Shown here one piece after another: positions 23,966 through 33,842 of a stretch of DNA of 64,000 nucleotides. The notes under the pieces are model-generated. The model was not told the origin of the DNA. It did not search any database and saw only the letters and a program-made list of their open reading frames with translations. The DNA comes from Stomorhina lunata (lineage: Eukaryota; Arthropoda; Insecta; Diptera; Rhiniidae). Made by a program: the position numbers and the translations under genes. How positions within the stretch are numbered: position 1 is the stretch's first letter; each line of letters begins with the position of its first letter. The stretch spans positions 10,971,486-11,035,485 of the forward strand of contig OW121743.1 in assembly GCA_933228675.1 (NCBI GenBank), in the 5' to 3' direction.

Positions 23966-25469
23966 TTAAAAAAATTACAATGTTTTTAAATTGCTAACCT
24001 TTTAGGCCTTTATTATGTAAATTTTTCGCAAAAATTCTTTCAATTTTCTATAATTAAATCTAATATTTCAGGTTCTACATCATTAAAATTCATTGACATC
24101 ACTCTTTTGAACTGAACGATAAAACAAATAAACTAAACAAAACTCTTGTATTTGGATTCTCCTTTTCTTATACACTCTTTAACTATCGGCAGCAGCAACA
24201 ACATTTTGAGCAGCTCTGCCAGCAACTATAAACATCAACATGCAAACAAGTCAAACAACTTTTATGCTGCTGCTAATGTTGAGGAATGTAATGAAAACAA
24301 CAAAAATATCAAACACGAAATGAGGTTTAAACACAAACATACACACACACGCACACAGAAACACGATCTCATACATGCAACTCAAACACTTACACAGAGA
24401 CAAGATTAAAGTTTTTAATGCAAAAAAAAAAATAGATTTTCTTTTAATTATTATTAATAGACATTTTTTATAGAAAAAATAGTTAACAATAAAATTAAAT
24501 TTATTTAATTGGGAAGCTTTTCATACCATTTTATTTCCACTTGAGACAAAAGTGAAATTTATTTTTTGCAAACTTTTCTTTTAAAGCCAAGAAAAACGCT
24601 TTAAATTTGTCAATATCACTTGAAAAAAAAAAAATTCACTTGAAAACTTAAAATTTTTATATTTTTTGGGAAAAATTTGATTTTTCTTTTAAATTTTTCT
24701 TTGTTTTCTTTTAAACTTCAAATTTTCTTTTATTTTGATTTAATACTTAAATTCATTTATCTATAAAACTTCTTTTAAAAATTTATAATTTTTCCTTTTA
24801 CGAATTTCCATTTCAATTTCCTTTGACCGAAAAAAATAACTTCTTCTTAATTTTTCTTTATCATTTTCTTTAAACGGCCACTTTTTTTAGTATAAAGATT
24901 TTTTTCTTTTATTTTCTTTAATTTTTTTTTCACTTTTTTTTGTAAAATTTTACATTTGCCTTAAGATCCGCTTTAAACGTTTTAATGTTGTTACTCGCTC
25001 GCCTAGTCTCTATAAACTGATCGCTCAAGCTTAGTCGAAGAAGAGTTTAAGCTAAGATCTTGGTTAAAGACTTACTACCAAATACTCTCGTTTTTTAGTT
25101 TAAGACAGTTTGAGGCAAGAGATCATCAGGGTAAAACGGTTTAACTCCAAAAATTTTGAAAATTATTCTAGTCTTATTAAACAATTTATATGTTATTCAG
25201 TTATAAAGTTTAATTTATTAATAAAAACTCTTTTATAAGTACATACATATTTAAATAAAGGTTAAATACCCGGAGTTTTGAAGTAAAAATCTCAAATTTT
25301 TTATTAAGATCTTATTAGATTTTGTACGGATTTTTTCGCTGTTAACTTAACCATTGATAATGCAGTGCTTATAAATATAGCAGAAATTATTAGCATACCC
25401 TTAGGCTGAACTAAATAGTGGCCACATTGTAGTGATATTTAAAAAGTGTTTTCACAAAATTTGAATATA
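23966..25469. other. unique sequence, weak exon and promoter hints only
   Basis: At 24137-24409 the plus strand has an open frame without an ATG, rich in Asn, Ser and His, preceded by a pyrimidine tract and CGGCAG. It ends in CA-repeat sequence, and I do not call it a gene. At 24960-25130 there is an island of higher GC, non-repetitive sequence. It includes TATAAA at 25011 and, on the minus strand, GATCAGTTTAT, an initiator-like match. Neither is accompanied by a recognisable coding region. Confidence 0.35.
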
Positions 25470-25895
25470 ACAAGTAAGAAAGTGCTATAGTCGGTCGAAT
25501 CCGAACAAATCATACCCTTTACCAGGAAGGTCAAGTGTCTTTTCATTTTTCTGGCTTAAAAAAATTCATTTGCTAAATCTTGACAATACACAAACATTAA
25601 GTCATTTCCATCATTTTCTGGAAATTTAGCAATTAATTTACAGTTTGTACAAAAATTATGTATGCAACAAATCAAAATTGTTCATTGAGTGGTTTTTGGC
25701 AGAAAATTTGTTATGGAAGTTTTTGTTAAATATAGATCGATTTTAACGATTTCTGTTTATATATGCAAGTAGTATTTGTTTTAAATATGCAAAAATAATA
25801 CAAAAATTTCATGAGAAAATTTTAATTCCGGGAAGTCATACCTATGGAGGGTCCATTATTTTTGGTACCTCCCAATAATGAAAATATTGTAATAA
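25470..25895 (+). repeat. dispersed noncoding repeat, copy 1 (truncated)
   Basis: Begins CAAGTAAGAAAGTGCTATAG and aligns with the copy at 31911-32906 over several hundred bases, up to the CCGGGAAGT segment near 25835. It lacks the right half present in copy 2. No coding capacity. The family resembles intergenic repeats widespread in higher flies; I cannot assign it to a named class. Confidence 0.75.
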
Positions 25896-26024
25896 AATAG
25901 TTACAAAATTCTCTTCTTGAAAACCTACAACAATAAAAATATTTAGCTAATCCAGCGGATTGTGTGATCGTCAAATGAATAAGAATCGATAATCCAACAA
26001 AATCTTCTGATTATTTCTATTTTT

Positions 26025-27100
26025 ATACCCACCATCAAAAAGAATGGGGTATATTAGCTCAAAAACCAATTAGCTCAAAAACCAAAATTGAAGTATATTC
26101 TGAATCCTTATGAAATTCTAAGACGATTGAGCAATGTCCGTCAGTCTGTCTGTTTGTCTGTTGAAATCACGATAACTCCTAAACGAAAGGAGCTAGCTCA
26201 CTGAAACTTAGTAAAAACATTGTTTATTGCTGACAAAGTTTTTGTATTGAAATTGGGCAAAATCGGTTAACATTTGACTATAGCTCCCGTATAACCTCGC
26301 CTAGGCTAATCGCTTATTTGCTAATAAATAAAAAACTTGAATAGCTATGATGATAAAATTTGTTATATAGAAGTTTTACATAAGCCCTAGGTAGCATATA
26401 AAATTTCATCAAATTCGGTTCACATTTAGTCATAGCTCCCATATAAAAAACTTATGGAAACAGCCTAAATTTCAACTAAAATACACATAAATGCCAATAA
26501 ATCTAAAACTATAACAGATATAACCACTAAATTTTGCACATGGAAGTCCTATGTCAATCTCAGCCAGTGTGCAAAATTTTGTCACATTTGGTCACCCTTT
26601 GACCATAGCTACCACATAAAAAACTTTTTTAAACACAAACATACAAAAAGAAAAGGGGGTTTATGTCCGTCTGTCCTTCAGATAGTGATAGTGCCTTAAC
26701 GAAAAGAGCTAGAGGGACAAAATTTCACAAAAGTATTTTCGATATCTTGAGAAATATGTGTATTGAAAATGGACAAAATCGGTTCACATTTAGTTAGAAC
26801 TCCCATATAACCCCGACCATGCAACTATAGGTCATTTTATAGGAATCGGTTCATATTTGACTATAGCTTTCATATAAAAAACACTCCTGGAAACCAAAAA
26901 AAAAAATATAGCATAGGCCAGTTAAAAGCTATTAAATTAGAAACTATGACCACTAAATTTTGCAAGAACAAGCTTTATATAAATACCAGCCAGTGTGTAA
27001 AATTTTGTTGCAATCGGTCAACATTTGGCTATAATTCTTATATATAAATAACATCCCCTTTTTATATCTACAATCAAAAAGATTCGGAGGTACAATCAGC
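26025..27100. repeat. dispersed repeat with degenerate internal repeats
   Basis: Starts with TTTTATACCCACCATCAAAA and contains CAGTCTGTCTGTTTGTCTG. The phrase TTCACATTTAGTCATAGCTC, or a variant of it, recurs near 26271, 26420, 26591, 26785, 26849 and 27025. Each occurrence is followed by a CATATAA-type segment, at roughly 65-195 bp intervals. No open frame. Probably an old interspersed element with internal duplication. Confidence 0.6.
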
Positions 27101-27104
27101 AATT

Positions 27105-28110
27105 GGTGAATCGGCTAAAATATGTGTTTGGTAATTTTTTGAAAATGGCACTAATAAGGATAAAAAAGGGTAAAAACTATATTTTGGTACTTTTTTTAAC
27201 ACATAAATGTATATCTTTTGAACTAATAAACATAATTTATATCGCAAACGATAGGTATTAAAAAAGTATTAAGTGCGTATTTGGTACTTTTGCGATTAAC
27301 GAGGTACAAAGGGGTAAAAAAAAATCGAAAATATTCAAGGGTAGGTTTTTTGCTCTTTAGCTATGGAAATCTTTTAGGCTAATGAAGCCAGAAGTTTAAT
27401 TTATTGACTGGTCGATTGACATTGAAAAAAATAAATTACATTTTTGGTACTTTTTTAATGTTGGGGGTAAAAATATGTCTTCTTAACCTAAAGTGATAGA
27501 AACAAAAACTAAATTAGTCTGAGATCAGCACTAAAAATTAAGAGACACATGTTCGTTACTTTTTTGAAATTCTACCTTCTAAAAGGTAAAACAGGGTAGA
27601 AAAGGGAGAAATTAGTAACATCACATCTCCGAAACTAACACCGATGCAAACGAAGTTGAAATTGGATTTGAATCGGATAAGAAAATAAATGGACACGTAT
27701 TTGGTACTATTTTAAATAATGGTACTAATAAGAATAAAAAATGGTAAAAACTATATTTGGTACTTTTTTTTTAACTCATATATATCTTTTGAACTAAAAA
27801 ACATAGAAACACATTTTATATCGCAACTGATAGGCATTAAAAAACTATTAAACACATATTTGGTACTTTTGCGATTAATGGGGGACGAAAGGTAAAAAAA
27901 ACTGAAAATATTCAAGAGTAGGTTTTTTGCTTTTTAGCTAAGAATATCTTTTAGGCTAATGAAGCCAGAAGCATAATTTATTGGCTGGTCAATTGACATT
28001 GAAAAAAGTAAAGTACGTATTTAGTACTTTTTTTAATTTTGGGAGTAAAAGTCGGTAAAAATATATCTTCTTAGCCAAAAGTGATAGAAACAAAAACTAA
28101 ATCGGTCTAT
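27105..28110. repeat. tandem duplication of about 570 bp
   Basis: The segment starting GGCACTAATAAGGATAAAAA near 27147 is repeated from about 27721 with moderate divergence. Shared marks are TTTGGTACTTTTGCGATTAA, GTAGGTTTTTTGCT, and GCTAATGAAGCCAGAAG (about 27380 and 27957). They end at GTGATAGAAACAAAAACTAAA in both copies. TTGGTACTTTT recurs several times in each. No coding capacity seen. Confidence 0.8.
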
Positions 28111-28389
28111 GACAAAAAAAAAAAAAAAAACACATATTCTCCAAGTTGTGTTCTTTAATAGTGAAATCGACACATTCGGGTCTTCGGCAACGCTTTCACT
28201 TACAGCAGCGATATTTTTAGCGAAACGAGCGAAAAGATGATGCACAGGCCTTACAATATTTGTAACCCCTCCAGTCTTTTCAAATTTCCTCACAATTTTG
28301 CGAATTGTTTGCGTAGGTGGACGTTTATATTAACCATAATCTCCTCTTAAAGCACGATATGTGGCTGGTGCAGAATCAACATTTTTGTA

Positions 28390-28946
28390 CAGGGTGGCCC
28401 AAAAGTCGCGAACGGATTTGAAAAATTAATAACTTCTCTAATTTAATTATTATTATTATTTTTCTTTTAAGGACTTGTAAAATCAATCTGGGAGATTAAT
28501 TATGAAAGGTTACCACGTTATCCAGCGAACCAAAATCATAGAACTTTATTTTGAACATCATCAACGATCAATAATTCAAACTCAACGAGCCTATCGTCGT
28601 CATTTTAATGTGCGGAATTCACCATCCGAAACAATGATTCGACGCTTAGTGACACGTTTTCAGGAACAAGGCTCAGTAAGGAATCTTCCACGAAGCGGAA
28701 GACCACATTCTGTTATTAGTAAAGCAAATATTCAACGCGTTCTGGAGAGTGTTGAGGAGAATCCTGAAACATCAACTCGAAGGCGCTCTGCTGAGCTCGG
28801 CGGTTTTTACGCAAAATATTAAAGGGAATTTTACATCTTTTCACATACAAGGTGCAGTTAGTGCAAGAACTAAAGCCATGAGACTCCCAAGAACGATTAA
28901 TTTATGCAGTTTGCTTTCCCCCCTTCGGCCTTTTTGGGCCACCCTG
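28390..28946 (+). mobile_element. 557-bp internally deleted Tc1/mariner-type element, nested
   Basis: The ends are perfect 15-bp inverted repeats (CAGGGTGGCCCAAAA and its complement), flanked on both sides by TA (28388-28389 and 28947-28948), the target duplication of the IS630-Tc1-mariner superfamily. The element carries only the 5' part of a transposase gene plus its 3' end, so it is non-autonomous. It sits inside the older minus-strand transposase remnant. Removing it with one TA rejoins that reading frame's flanks at a TAG stop codon. Confidence 0.9.
28502..28822 (+). pseudogene. truncated transposase (N-terminal DNA-binding part)
   Basis: A 106-codon frame starting MKGYHVIQRTKIIELYF. 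Residues about 10-100 match the helix-turn-helix region of insect Tc1/mariner-type transposases of the DUF4817 kind, with RRLVTRFQEQGSVRNLPRSG and NIQRVLESVEENPETSTRR as recognisable stretches. The frame leaves the family after SAELG at about residue 99, where internal sequence has been deleted, and stops at codon 107. The catalytic domain (normally more than 200 further residues) is missing, so it cannot encode an active enzyme. It might still bind its own terminal repeats if expressed; that is speculation. Confidence 0.85.
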
Positions 28947-29158
28947 TACTATGTTTTGATAATTTGTATGCGTTGTGTGATACTTAAACGATCCATATCC
29001 GTCAATGTCAGGCCTTTAACTGAAAAGAAAAAAATTGGTTTAACATCTTAGTTTGACAGATGTTGAATTTCAGTCCTATACTTTTGAAACCACGAAATGG
29101 ATAACCCGATATAGTTAATCTTACATAAATACATAATTCCCAAAACATTCTAATTGGA

Positions 29159-29250
29159 ACAAGGGGGACCTTTCTGAGTCAGTGAGCTACATCCGATTCT
29201 GGCCTGGGATCGAACTTGGCACCTCTGGTATGTTAGGCGGATGACTAATG
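29159..29250 (-). repeat. tRNA-derived SINE fragment, copy 1
   Basis: The minus strand contains CATCCGCCTAACATACCAGA followed by a pol III B-box match GTTCGATCC (29207-29215). A SINE-body segment AGAATCGGATGTAGCTCACT follows. The same series occurs at 33843-34106. The A-box half is missing or too diverged here. Confidence 0.6.
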
Positions 29251-29450
29251 GTAAATCTTGTCCAATTTTAATATTTTCTTACTTGATTTATTTTCAATAC
29301 TAAAGTATGGATTACACTAGTTATGAATAAGTTAATTACAAAATTTTCAAAACAAAAGATGAAAGATTCAATTCATTCAATTTAAAATTTACTTAAGGTT
29401 TATTTTTATTTAATATTTTTGAATAAAAACCAACCGAGAAAAAAAGTCCC

Positions 29451-29486
29451 ATAAATACGCAACCGCAAATAAAACTTGAATCAGTC
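29451..29486 (+). promoter_or_regulatory. core promoter of TIL gene 1 (TATA and initiator)
   Basis: ATAAATA at 29451 lies 32 bp upstream of the A of a TCAGTC initiator (29481-29486, predicted +1 at 29483). The start codon is 60 bp further on. The same arrangement is kept in the duplicated gene. Confidence 0.75.
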
Positions 29487-29542
29487 GTCGCGCGAATTTC
29501 AAAGAAATAGTACAATAGTTTCATTAATTAAGTGGAATCAAA

Positions 29543-29915
29543 ATGTTCAAAACGCGTTTCACTAGCTTCTGTTTATGTTTGATTGTTGTTGCTGTCATAT
29601 CAGTCAACCATTTGGGTGAAGGTGATTAGTTTTTTTTTTTAATAGTTAAGAAATCTTTAAAGCTCGTGTCACTTTTATAAAGAACTACTTTTCAAAATTC
29701 TTGTAATATTTTTCTTTTCAGCGGCTAAAAGTGAGTGTCCCAAAAATGAATTTTATACGGAATGTAGAAACTCCTGTCAAACTACTTGTGCTGAATTGAA
29801 TCAACCCTGCTTGATACGTCACATCAGATGTCCAGATGGTTGTTATTGTAATGAGGGCTATGCCCGTAATGCTAGGGGTAAATGTATTCCCATTAGCAAA
29901 TGTCCTCAGAAATAA
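29543..29915 (+). CDS. TIL-domain secreted peptide 1 (two exons)
   Basis: Exon 1 is 29543-29621 and exon 2 is 29722-29915, with a 100-bp GT-AG intron in phase 1. The product is 90 residues. A hydrophobic signal peptide starting MFKTRFTSFCLCLIVVAV is followed by a trypsin-inhibitor-like cysteine-rich domain (residues about 31-88). Ten cysteines at 32, 41, 45, 49, 56, 63, 67, 69, 81 and 87 follow the C-x3-C-x3-C, C-x3-C-x-C pattern of TIL domains, including the CPKNEFYTEC opening. TIL proteins are usually secreted serine-protease inhibitors; the reactive loop would lie between C56 and C63 (LIRHIR). The intron separates secretion signal from domain. AATAAA overlaps the stop codon at 29911-29916. 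It is a close paralogue of the gene at 30797. Target protease unknown. Confidence 0.88.
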
Positions 29916-30640
29916 AGTTAAAAGTTGAGTGAAAAAAATTTAAAGGTATCTGTTTTAATTTCAAATAAGTTTTTTTTTTTTCTATTAAGAGTTTAATGAA
30001 GACACCTTCAAGGTTGCCTTTAATGTAAGGTTGCCTTTAACTCGGAACATTTTGTAGGTATTTCTTTTGACAATATCTGACGTTAATTCGATTTTATCGA
30101 TGAAACACCATTTCACTTACATACTTATAATCAGGAGTAGGCAGCCCATACCACCAGCAGCTGATGAATTTTTTTAATTTTGGTGAATACCATGATCATT
30201 AATAAAACTCGTGAAAATTAAAAATTTTTGATACAAAATTTTCCATAGAAAAATTTTTGATAAATTTTTTTACATTTTTGAAAAAAAAAAATTTTTCTAT
30301 AGAAAATTTATGACAAAAAAAATTTCTATAGAAAAATTTTTGATAAAAAAATTTTCTATAGAAACATTATTGATAAAAAAAATTTCTATAAATAAATTTT
30401 TGACAAAAAAATTTCCATGATAACATAATTTTTAAATACATAGGATCACATTTGATCTTAGTGATAGGGTATCACATAGTGTGGCTTGGCAAACTTTAGT
30501 TATTTTATTTTTAAAATTAAAGTGTGGATCACCCTAGTTATGAGTAAGTTAATTACAACATTTAAAAATTAAAAGCTTAAATTTTCTATTCATTCATTTT
30601 GTTAAAAAGTTTACATTTAATATTTTTTTAATTAAACCAT
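29916..30640. other. intergenic region between the TIL genes
   Basis: Mostly AT-rich, no open frame. From about 30500 it aligns with the upstream region of TIL gene 1 (GTTATGAGTAAGTTAATTAC here, GTTATGAATAAGTTAATTAC near 29318), so the tandem duplication includes some 200-300 bp of upstream DNA. Confidence 0.7.
30230..30425. repeat. short tandem repeat of about 29 bp with TCTATAGA centres
   Basis: About six degenerate units of the type TTTTTGATAAAAAAATTTTC then TATAGAAAAA. CTATAG-type centres fall near 30298, 30326, 30356 and 30386, 28-30 bp apart. Each centre is palindromic, so single strands can form hairpins, as in the 31-bp satellite, though the sequence is different. Confidence 0.7.
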
Positions 30641-30657
30641 TCAAAAAGAAAAGCCCC

Positions 30658-30693
30658 ATAAAAACGCCACCGCAAATAAAACCTGAATCAGTT
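30658..30693 (+). promoter_or_regulatory. core promoter of TIL gene 2 (TATA and initiator)
   Basis: ATAAAAA at 30658 lies 32 bp upstream of the A of a TCAGTT initiator (30688-30693, predicted +1 at 30690). The spacing equals that of gene 1, and the intervening sequence (CCGCAAATAAAACCTGAA) is conserved. The 5' UTR is longer here (about 107 nt). Confidence 0.75.
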
Positions 30694-30796
30694 GTTGTGC
30701 TTATTTCCAACAAATAGCACAAATTAAAGTTTTAACTTTATATCAAAAAATCTAGAATTTTAAAAAGCAATTTTAATTAATTAACAGAATAACAAA

Positions 30797-31176
30797 ATGT
30801 TCAAAACGTGTTTCACCAGCTGCTGTTTTTTATTGATTGTTATTGCTGTGATAACAGTCAACCATTTGGGAGAAGGTACATTTTTTTGCTAATTATTTTG
30901 ATTAGTTAAACATCTTTAAAACTCGTCTCACGTTTATAGAAAATTGATTTTATGTAAATCCCCTTGATATTTCCCATTTCAGCGGCTGATCGCGAGTGTC
31001 CCACAAATGAATTCTATACGGATTGTGGTGCTGACTGTCAAACTATTTGCTCAGAATTAAATGAACCCTGTTATATACGTCACTTTAGATGTCCAGACGG
31101 TTGTTATTGCAATGAGGGCTATGCCCGTGACGATGAGGGTAAATGTATTCCAATTAGCGAGTGTCCCAAAAAATGA
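30797..31176 (+). CDS. TIL-domain secreted peptide 2 (two exons)
   Basis: Exon 1 is 30797-30875 and exon 2 is 30983-31176, with a 107-bp GT-AG intron at the same phase 1 position as in its paralogue. The product is 90 residues. The signal peptide starts MFKTCFTSCCFLLIVIAV and the mature part holds the same ten TIL cysteines, opening ECPTNEFYTDC. The loop between the fifth and sixth cysteines reads YIRHFR instead of LIRHIR. Other differences are mostly charge changes (KNEFYTECRNS against TNEFYTDCGAD). An open frame starting at 30964 inside the intron is a misreading of exon 2. Likely a secreted protease inhibitor; immune, digestive or salivary roles are all possible and cannot be told from sequence. 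Confidence 0.9.
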
Positions 31177-31198
31177 AATAAAATGTTGAATTAATAAA
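31177..31198 (+). terminator. polyadenylation signals of TIL gene 2
   Basis: AATAAA occurs at 31177-31182, directly after the stop codon, and again at 31193-31198. Confidence 0.55.
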
Positions 31199-31910
31199 AT
31201 TTGAGTCAGCCTGTTTGATTTTAAACAAGGGTTTAGTCAATACAACAACCGCGCCATTAAAATAGGGTGTAAAGAAATAATTGAAACTAAACACCCTGTC
31301 AGTATTATATTATCACCCTGCAAATATTGCTAGTAGAGACATAAGCCTAAATAGTCTAGACACATCATTAGTCTTTAAATAAAGTTACCAGATCAATGAA
31401 AAAACCCTATCAACCCAATTATGAATAATAATTCCCGGTAAATTTGTGCACTTTTCCCTGTTCCCCTATTAGAAATAAAATCTTAAGTAAGCCTTATCTT
31501 ATTTTCAAGAAACTTCGAAAATGGGAAAAAATTTTAATTTTCAATACAAACAAATTTACTTCCACATAAAAATATTCTTCTGCAAGTTTATAATAGGGGA
31601 ATTACTCTAGATATTAATGTCACTATAAAGATTCGATTCTTTGGCTATCTGAGGGAACTAGTGATGTTATTTTTGTTATCTTCCGTTGTAACTAAATGGA
31701 CTTCAAAGTCCTAATGCGTCCCATAACTAAACTGTAACACTAACCTAAGTTCCTTATATGGCTTTTATAGCTTAAAATTCATTTAACTGGCCAATATAAG
31801 AATATGAAATATAACAGATGGACTTGAATTTCTTGAGATAGTTCGGGTTTCTAGAACGAATTCTTTCAATTCATTAAAGAAAATTTCAAAAGATTAGACG
31901 CAAACTTAAA
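31199..31910. other. intergenic, nothing recognised
   Basis: AT-rich unique sequence without open frames or clear repeats. It ends where the dispersed repeat begins. Confidence 0.5.
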
Positions 31911-32906
31911 CAAGTAAGAAAGTGCTATAGTCGGTCAAGCCCGACCATACGATACCCTTCACTACTAAGGTCAAAGGTGTTATTTTTCCTATATAAAACA
32001 AATATTGGTTGAATTTTGCCATCGTACAAACATTTTCTCAAAACTTATATAATTAAGCTGTTTCCGTCATTTGGACTTATATGAGAGCTAGGGTCAAATG
32101 TGGATCGATTATCTCGAAATTTGGCAAATTGATTACAGTTGATACAAAAATTATCAGGTATGTGATGGACATTTTTCGTTTTCAAATCGATCGATTTCAG
32201 ACATATTTTTTAGCTAATTTTCGGTTATTTTCCCCAAAAAAATGAAAATTTTGGCTTTAATCCTTTTGACTGATATTTTATCTTTCATTTGGTTTGAATT
32301 TTTTGGGAAAATAACCGAAAGTTATCTCAAAAATACATCTGAAATCGATCGATTTGAAAACGATCGATTGCCATCACATACCGGATTATCTTAAGATTTA
32401 TGAGCGTTTTAGTGATTTTTGTCTCATTTAGTGCGTTTTTAAAAAAGAGTTTGTATGGGAGCTATGGTCAAATGTGGGCCGATTTCAACGAAATTTTTTA
32501 CAGTGATTTTAGTTTATATAAGCAGTATTTCTTGTAAATTTCTTGAAAAAATATTGAGATTTGTGGCCAATATATCAATTCCGGGAAGTGGGACCTATGG
32601 GAGGTACCATAAACAATGGACCGATTTTGACAAATTTCAATAGCCATGGTCTCATTATCAAAAAAATTATCTGTGCCAAATTTCATGAAATTATCTTTAG
32701 AATTGCGACCTATAGTTTGATTACAAAGTTTACATGGGGGTCCAGCCAGACGGACGGACGGACTGACATCGATAAATCGACTCAGAAAGTGATTCTAAGC
32801 CTATTGGTATACTAAAAGGTGGGTCTAAGAAAAATATTTCTATGCGTTACATACATCAGCACAAACTTATAATACCCTTTCCACCTATGGTGGTGAAGGA
32901 TATAAA
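31911..32906 (+). repeat. dispersed noncoding repeat, copy 2 (near complete)
   Basis: Starts ACAAGTAAGAAAGTGCTATA, as does copy 1 at 25470. It ends with AACTTATAATACCCTTT, a CCACC-TAT-GGTGG hairpin (near 32881) and GAAGGATATAAAAA. Toward the right it holds CAGACGGACGGACGGACTGA and GACTCAGAAAGTGATTCTAA, hallmarks of intergenic repeats I know from higher flies. Short overlapping open frames at 32455-32815 on both strands are readings of this repeat. It is interrupted by a foldback MITE at 32155-32384. Confidence 0.75.
32155..32384. mobile_element. 230-bp foldback MITE
   Basis: Nearly the whole element is two inverted arms of about 88 bp, CAGGTATGTGATGG inward from the left and CCATCACATACCGG at the right. 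Both contain TTTTCAAATCGATCGATTTC and CGGTTATTTTCCC on the appropriate strand. ATTAT flanks both ends (32150-32154 and 32385-32389). Copy 1 of the surrounding repeat has the unoccupied site (ACAAAAATTATGTATG near 25650), which supports a real insertion. The CAGG-type ends suggest hAT, but the duplication seen is shorter than the usual 8 bp. Confidence 0.8.
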
Positions 32907-33157
32907 AAAGTCAACGGCTTTATGAGAAGATGCTTTAAGAAAGTTCAAAAAAACATTCTTTCCATTTTATTGAAATAAAATTCGGATATAGTATAGGACA
33001 GATATATAAACGAGATCGAACGAAAATTTGCTTAACAGATCTTTTGGGTTGAGCAAAAGTTCAATCAGAGAATAAAGCCTCGCATATACGAAATGTATTT
33101 CCAATAAAAAATTTGGAACTCAAATAAATTGTTGTGGATTGAGGGAAATTTAGAAAC

Positions 33158-33197
33158 TCTGGGATTATAACAAACTTCGACTTGTTATAATCCCAGA
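33158..33197. repeat. perfect 16-bp inverted repeat
   Basis: TCTGGGATTATAACAA (33158-33173) and its exact complement TTGTTATAATCCCAGA (33182-33197) surround an 8-nt loop. The right arm is also the start of the 286-bp tandem duplication. Confidence 0.85.
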
Positions 33198-33752
33198 AAC
33201 TCAAGGAAATTAATATCAACATCATATTTCTAAAGAAACTGATAGCTTATGATCAACGACTTCAAGGTGGAATAGCCTACCTCTTACCTGTCTTATTCCA
33301 AAGAAGATTTCTTCTTGGAAATTCTATCGAAGGATGTGCCCTACTATTCCAACTAAACTTTTCAAAGACTCAAAATAACGACATAAGCGATATAAAGATG
33401 CCTTTGGAATTAAAGATCTTCAAGTTTTCGAACTCCTAACGAAGTTTTTCGTATATTCAAATTTTACTTGTTATAATCCCAGAGACTCAAGGAAATTAAT
33501 ATCAACGTCATATTTCTAAAGAAACTGATAGCTTATGATCATTGACTTAAAGGCAGAATCGCCGACCTCCTACTTGTCTTATTCCAAAGAAGATTTCTTC
33601 TTAGAAATTCTACCGAAGAATGTGCCTTTTTATCCCAACTAAACTTTTCAAAGACTCAAGATAACGGCATAAGCGATACAAAGATGCCTTTGGAATTACA
33701 GATCTTCGACTTTTCGAACTCCTGACGACGTTTTCCGGGTGTCAGCAAACTC
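33181..33752. repeat. 286-bp tandem duplication
   Basis: Two adjacent copies, 33181-33466 and 33467-33752, both starting CTTGTTATAATCCCAGA. They share long identical stretches such as TTCCAAAGAAGATTTCTTCT and run to CTTTTCGAACTCCT-like ends. Divergence is modest. No open frame spans a copy. Confidence 0.88.
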
Positions 33753-33842
33753 ATGATTCCGTCGGAAAGACGAAAGGAGATATTATAAAGAAATTATTGG
33801 AATTTCTTGTTATAAAAAGATATGATTTGACTTTCTAAGTAC

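Larger units (their letters stand above)
28130..28999 (-). pseudogene. mariner-type transposase N-terminal fragment, interrupted
   Basis: On the minus strand a start codon at 28996 opens MDRLSITQRIQIIKT, which is then broken by the 557-bp insertion at 28390-28946. Beyond the insertion the frame continues as YKNVDSAPATYRALRGDYG and IRKIVRKFEKTGGVT, with SESVAEDPNVSIS further on. This is the helix-turn-helix N-terminus of insect mariner/Tc1-superfamily transposases (DUF4817-like). Two in-frame stops (TAG at the insertion point, TAA after GDYG), an apparent small deletion after NVSIS, and loss of everything past the poly-A run at 28116-28131 mark it as dead. The catalytic DDE/D domain is absent. 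Family recognition is from motif memory. Confidence 0.8.

Noticed and set aside
24146..24409. 87-codon plus-strand frame
   Set aside because: Begins at TTG, not ATG, in a eukaryotic context, and ends in CA-repeat and Thr/His low complexity. At most a weak exon candidate.
28749..29051. 100-codon plus-strand frame over the nested mariner elements
   Set aside because: It overlaps the truncated transposase in another frame, crosses the element's right end, and resembles no protein.
30964..31176. 70-codon single-exon version of TIL gene 2
   Set aside because: Starts inside the intron. The GT-AG splice to exon 1 gives a signal peptide and matches the paralogue exactly.
32455..32815. Three short overlapping open frames on both strands
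   Set aside because: They lie inside the dispersed noncoding repeat and overlap each other on opposite strands.
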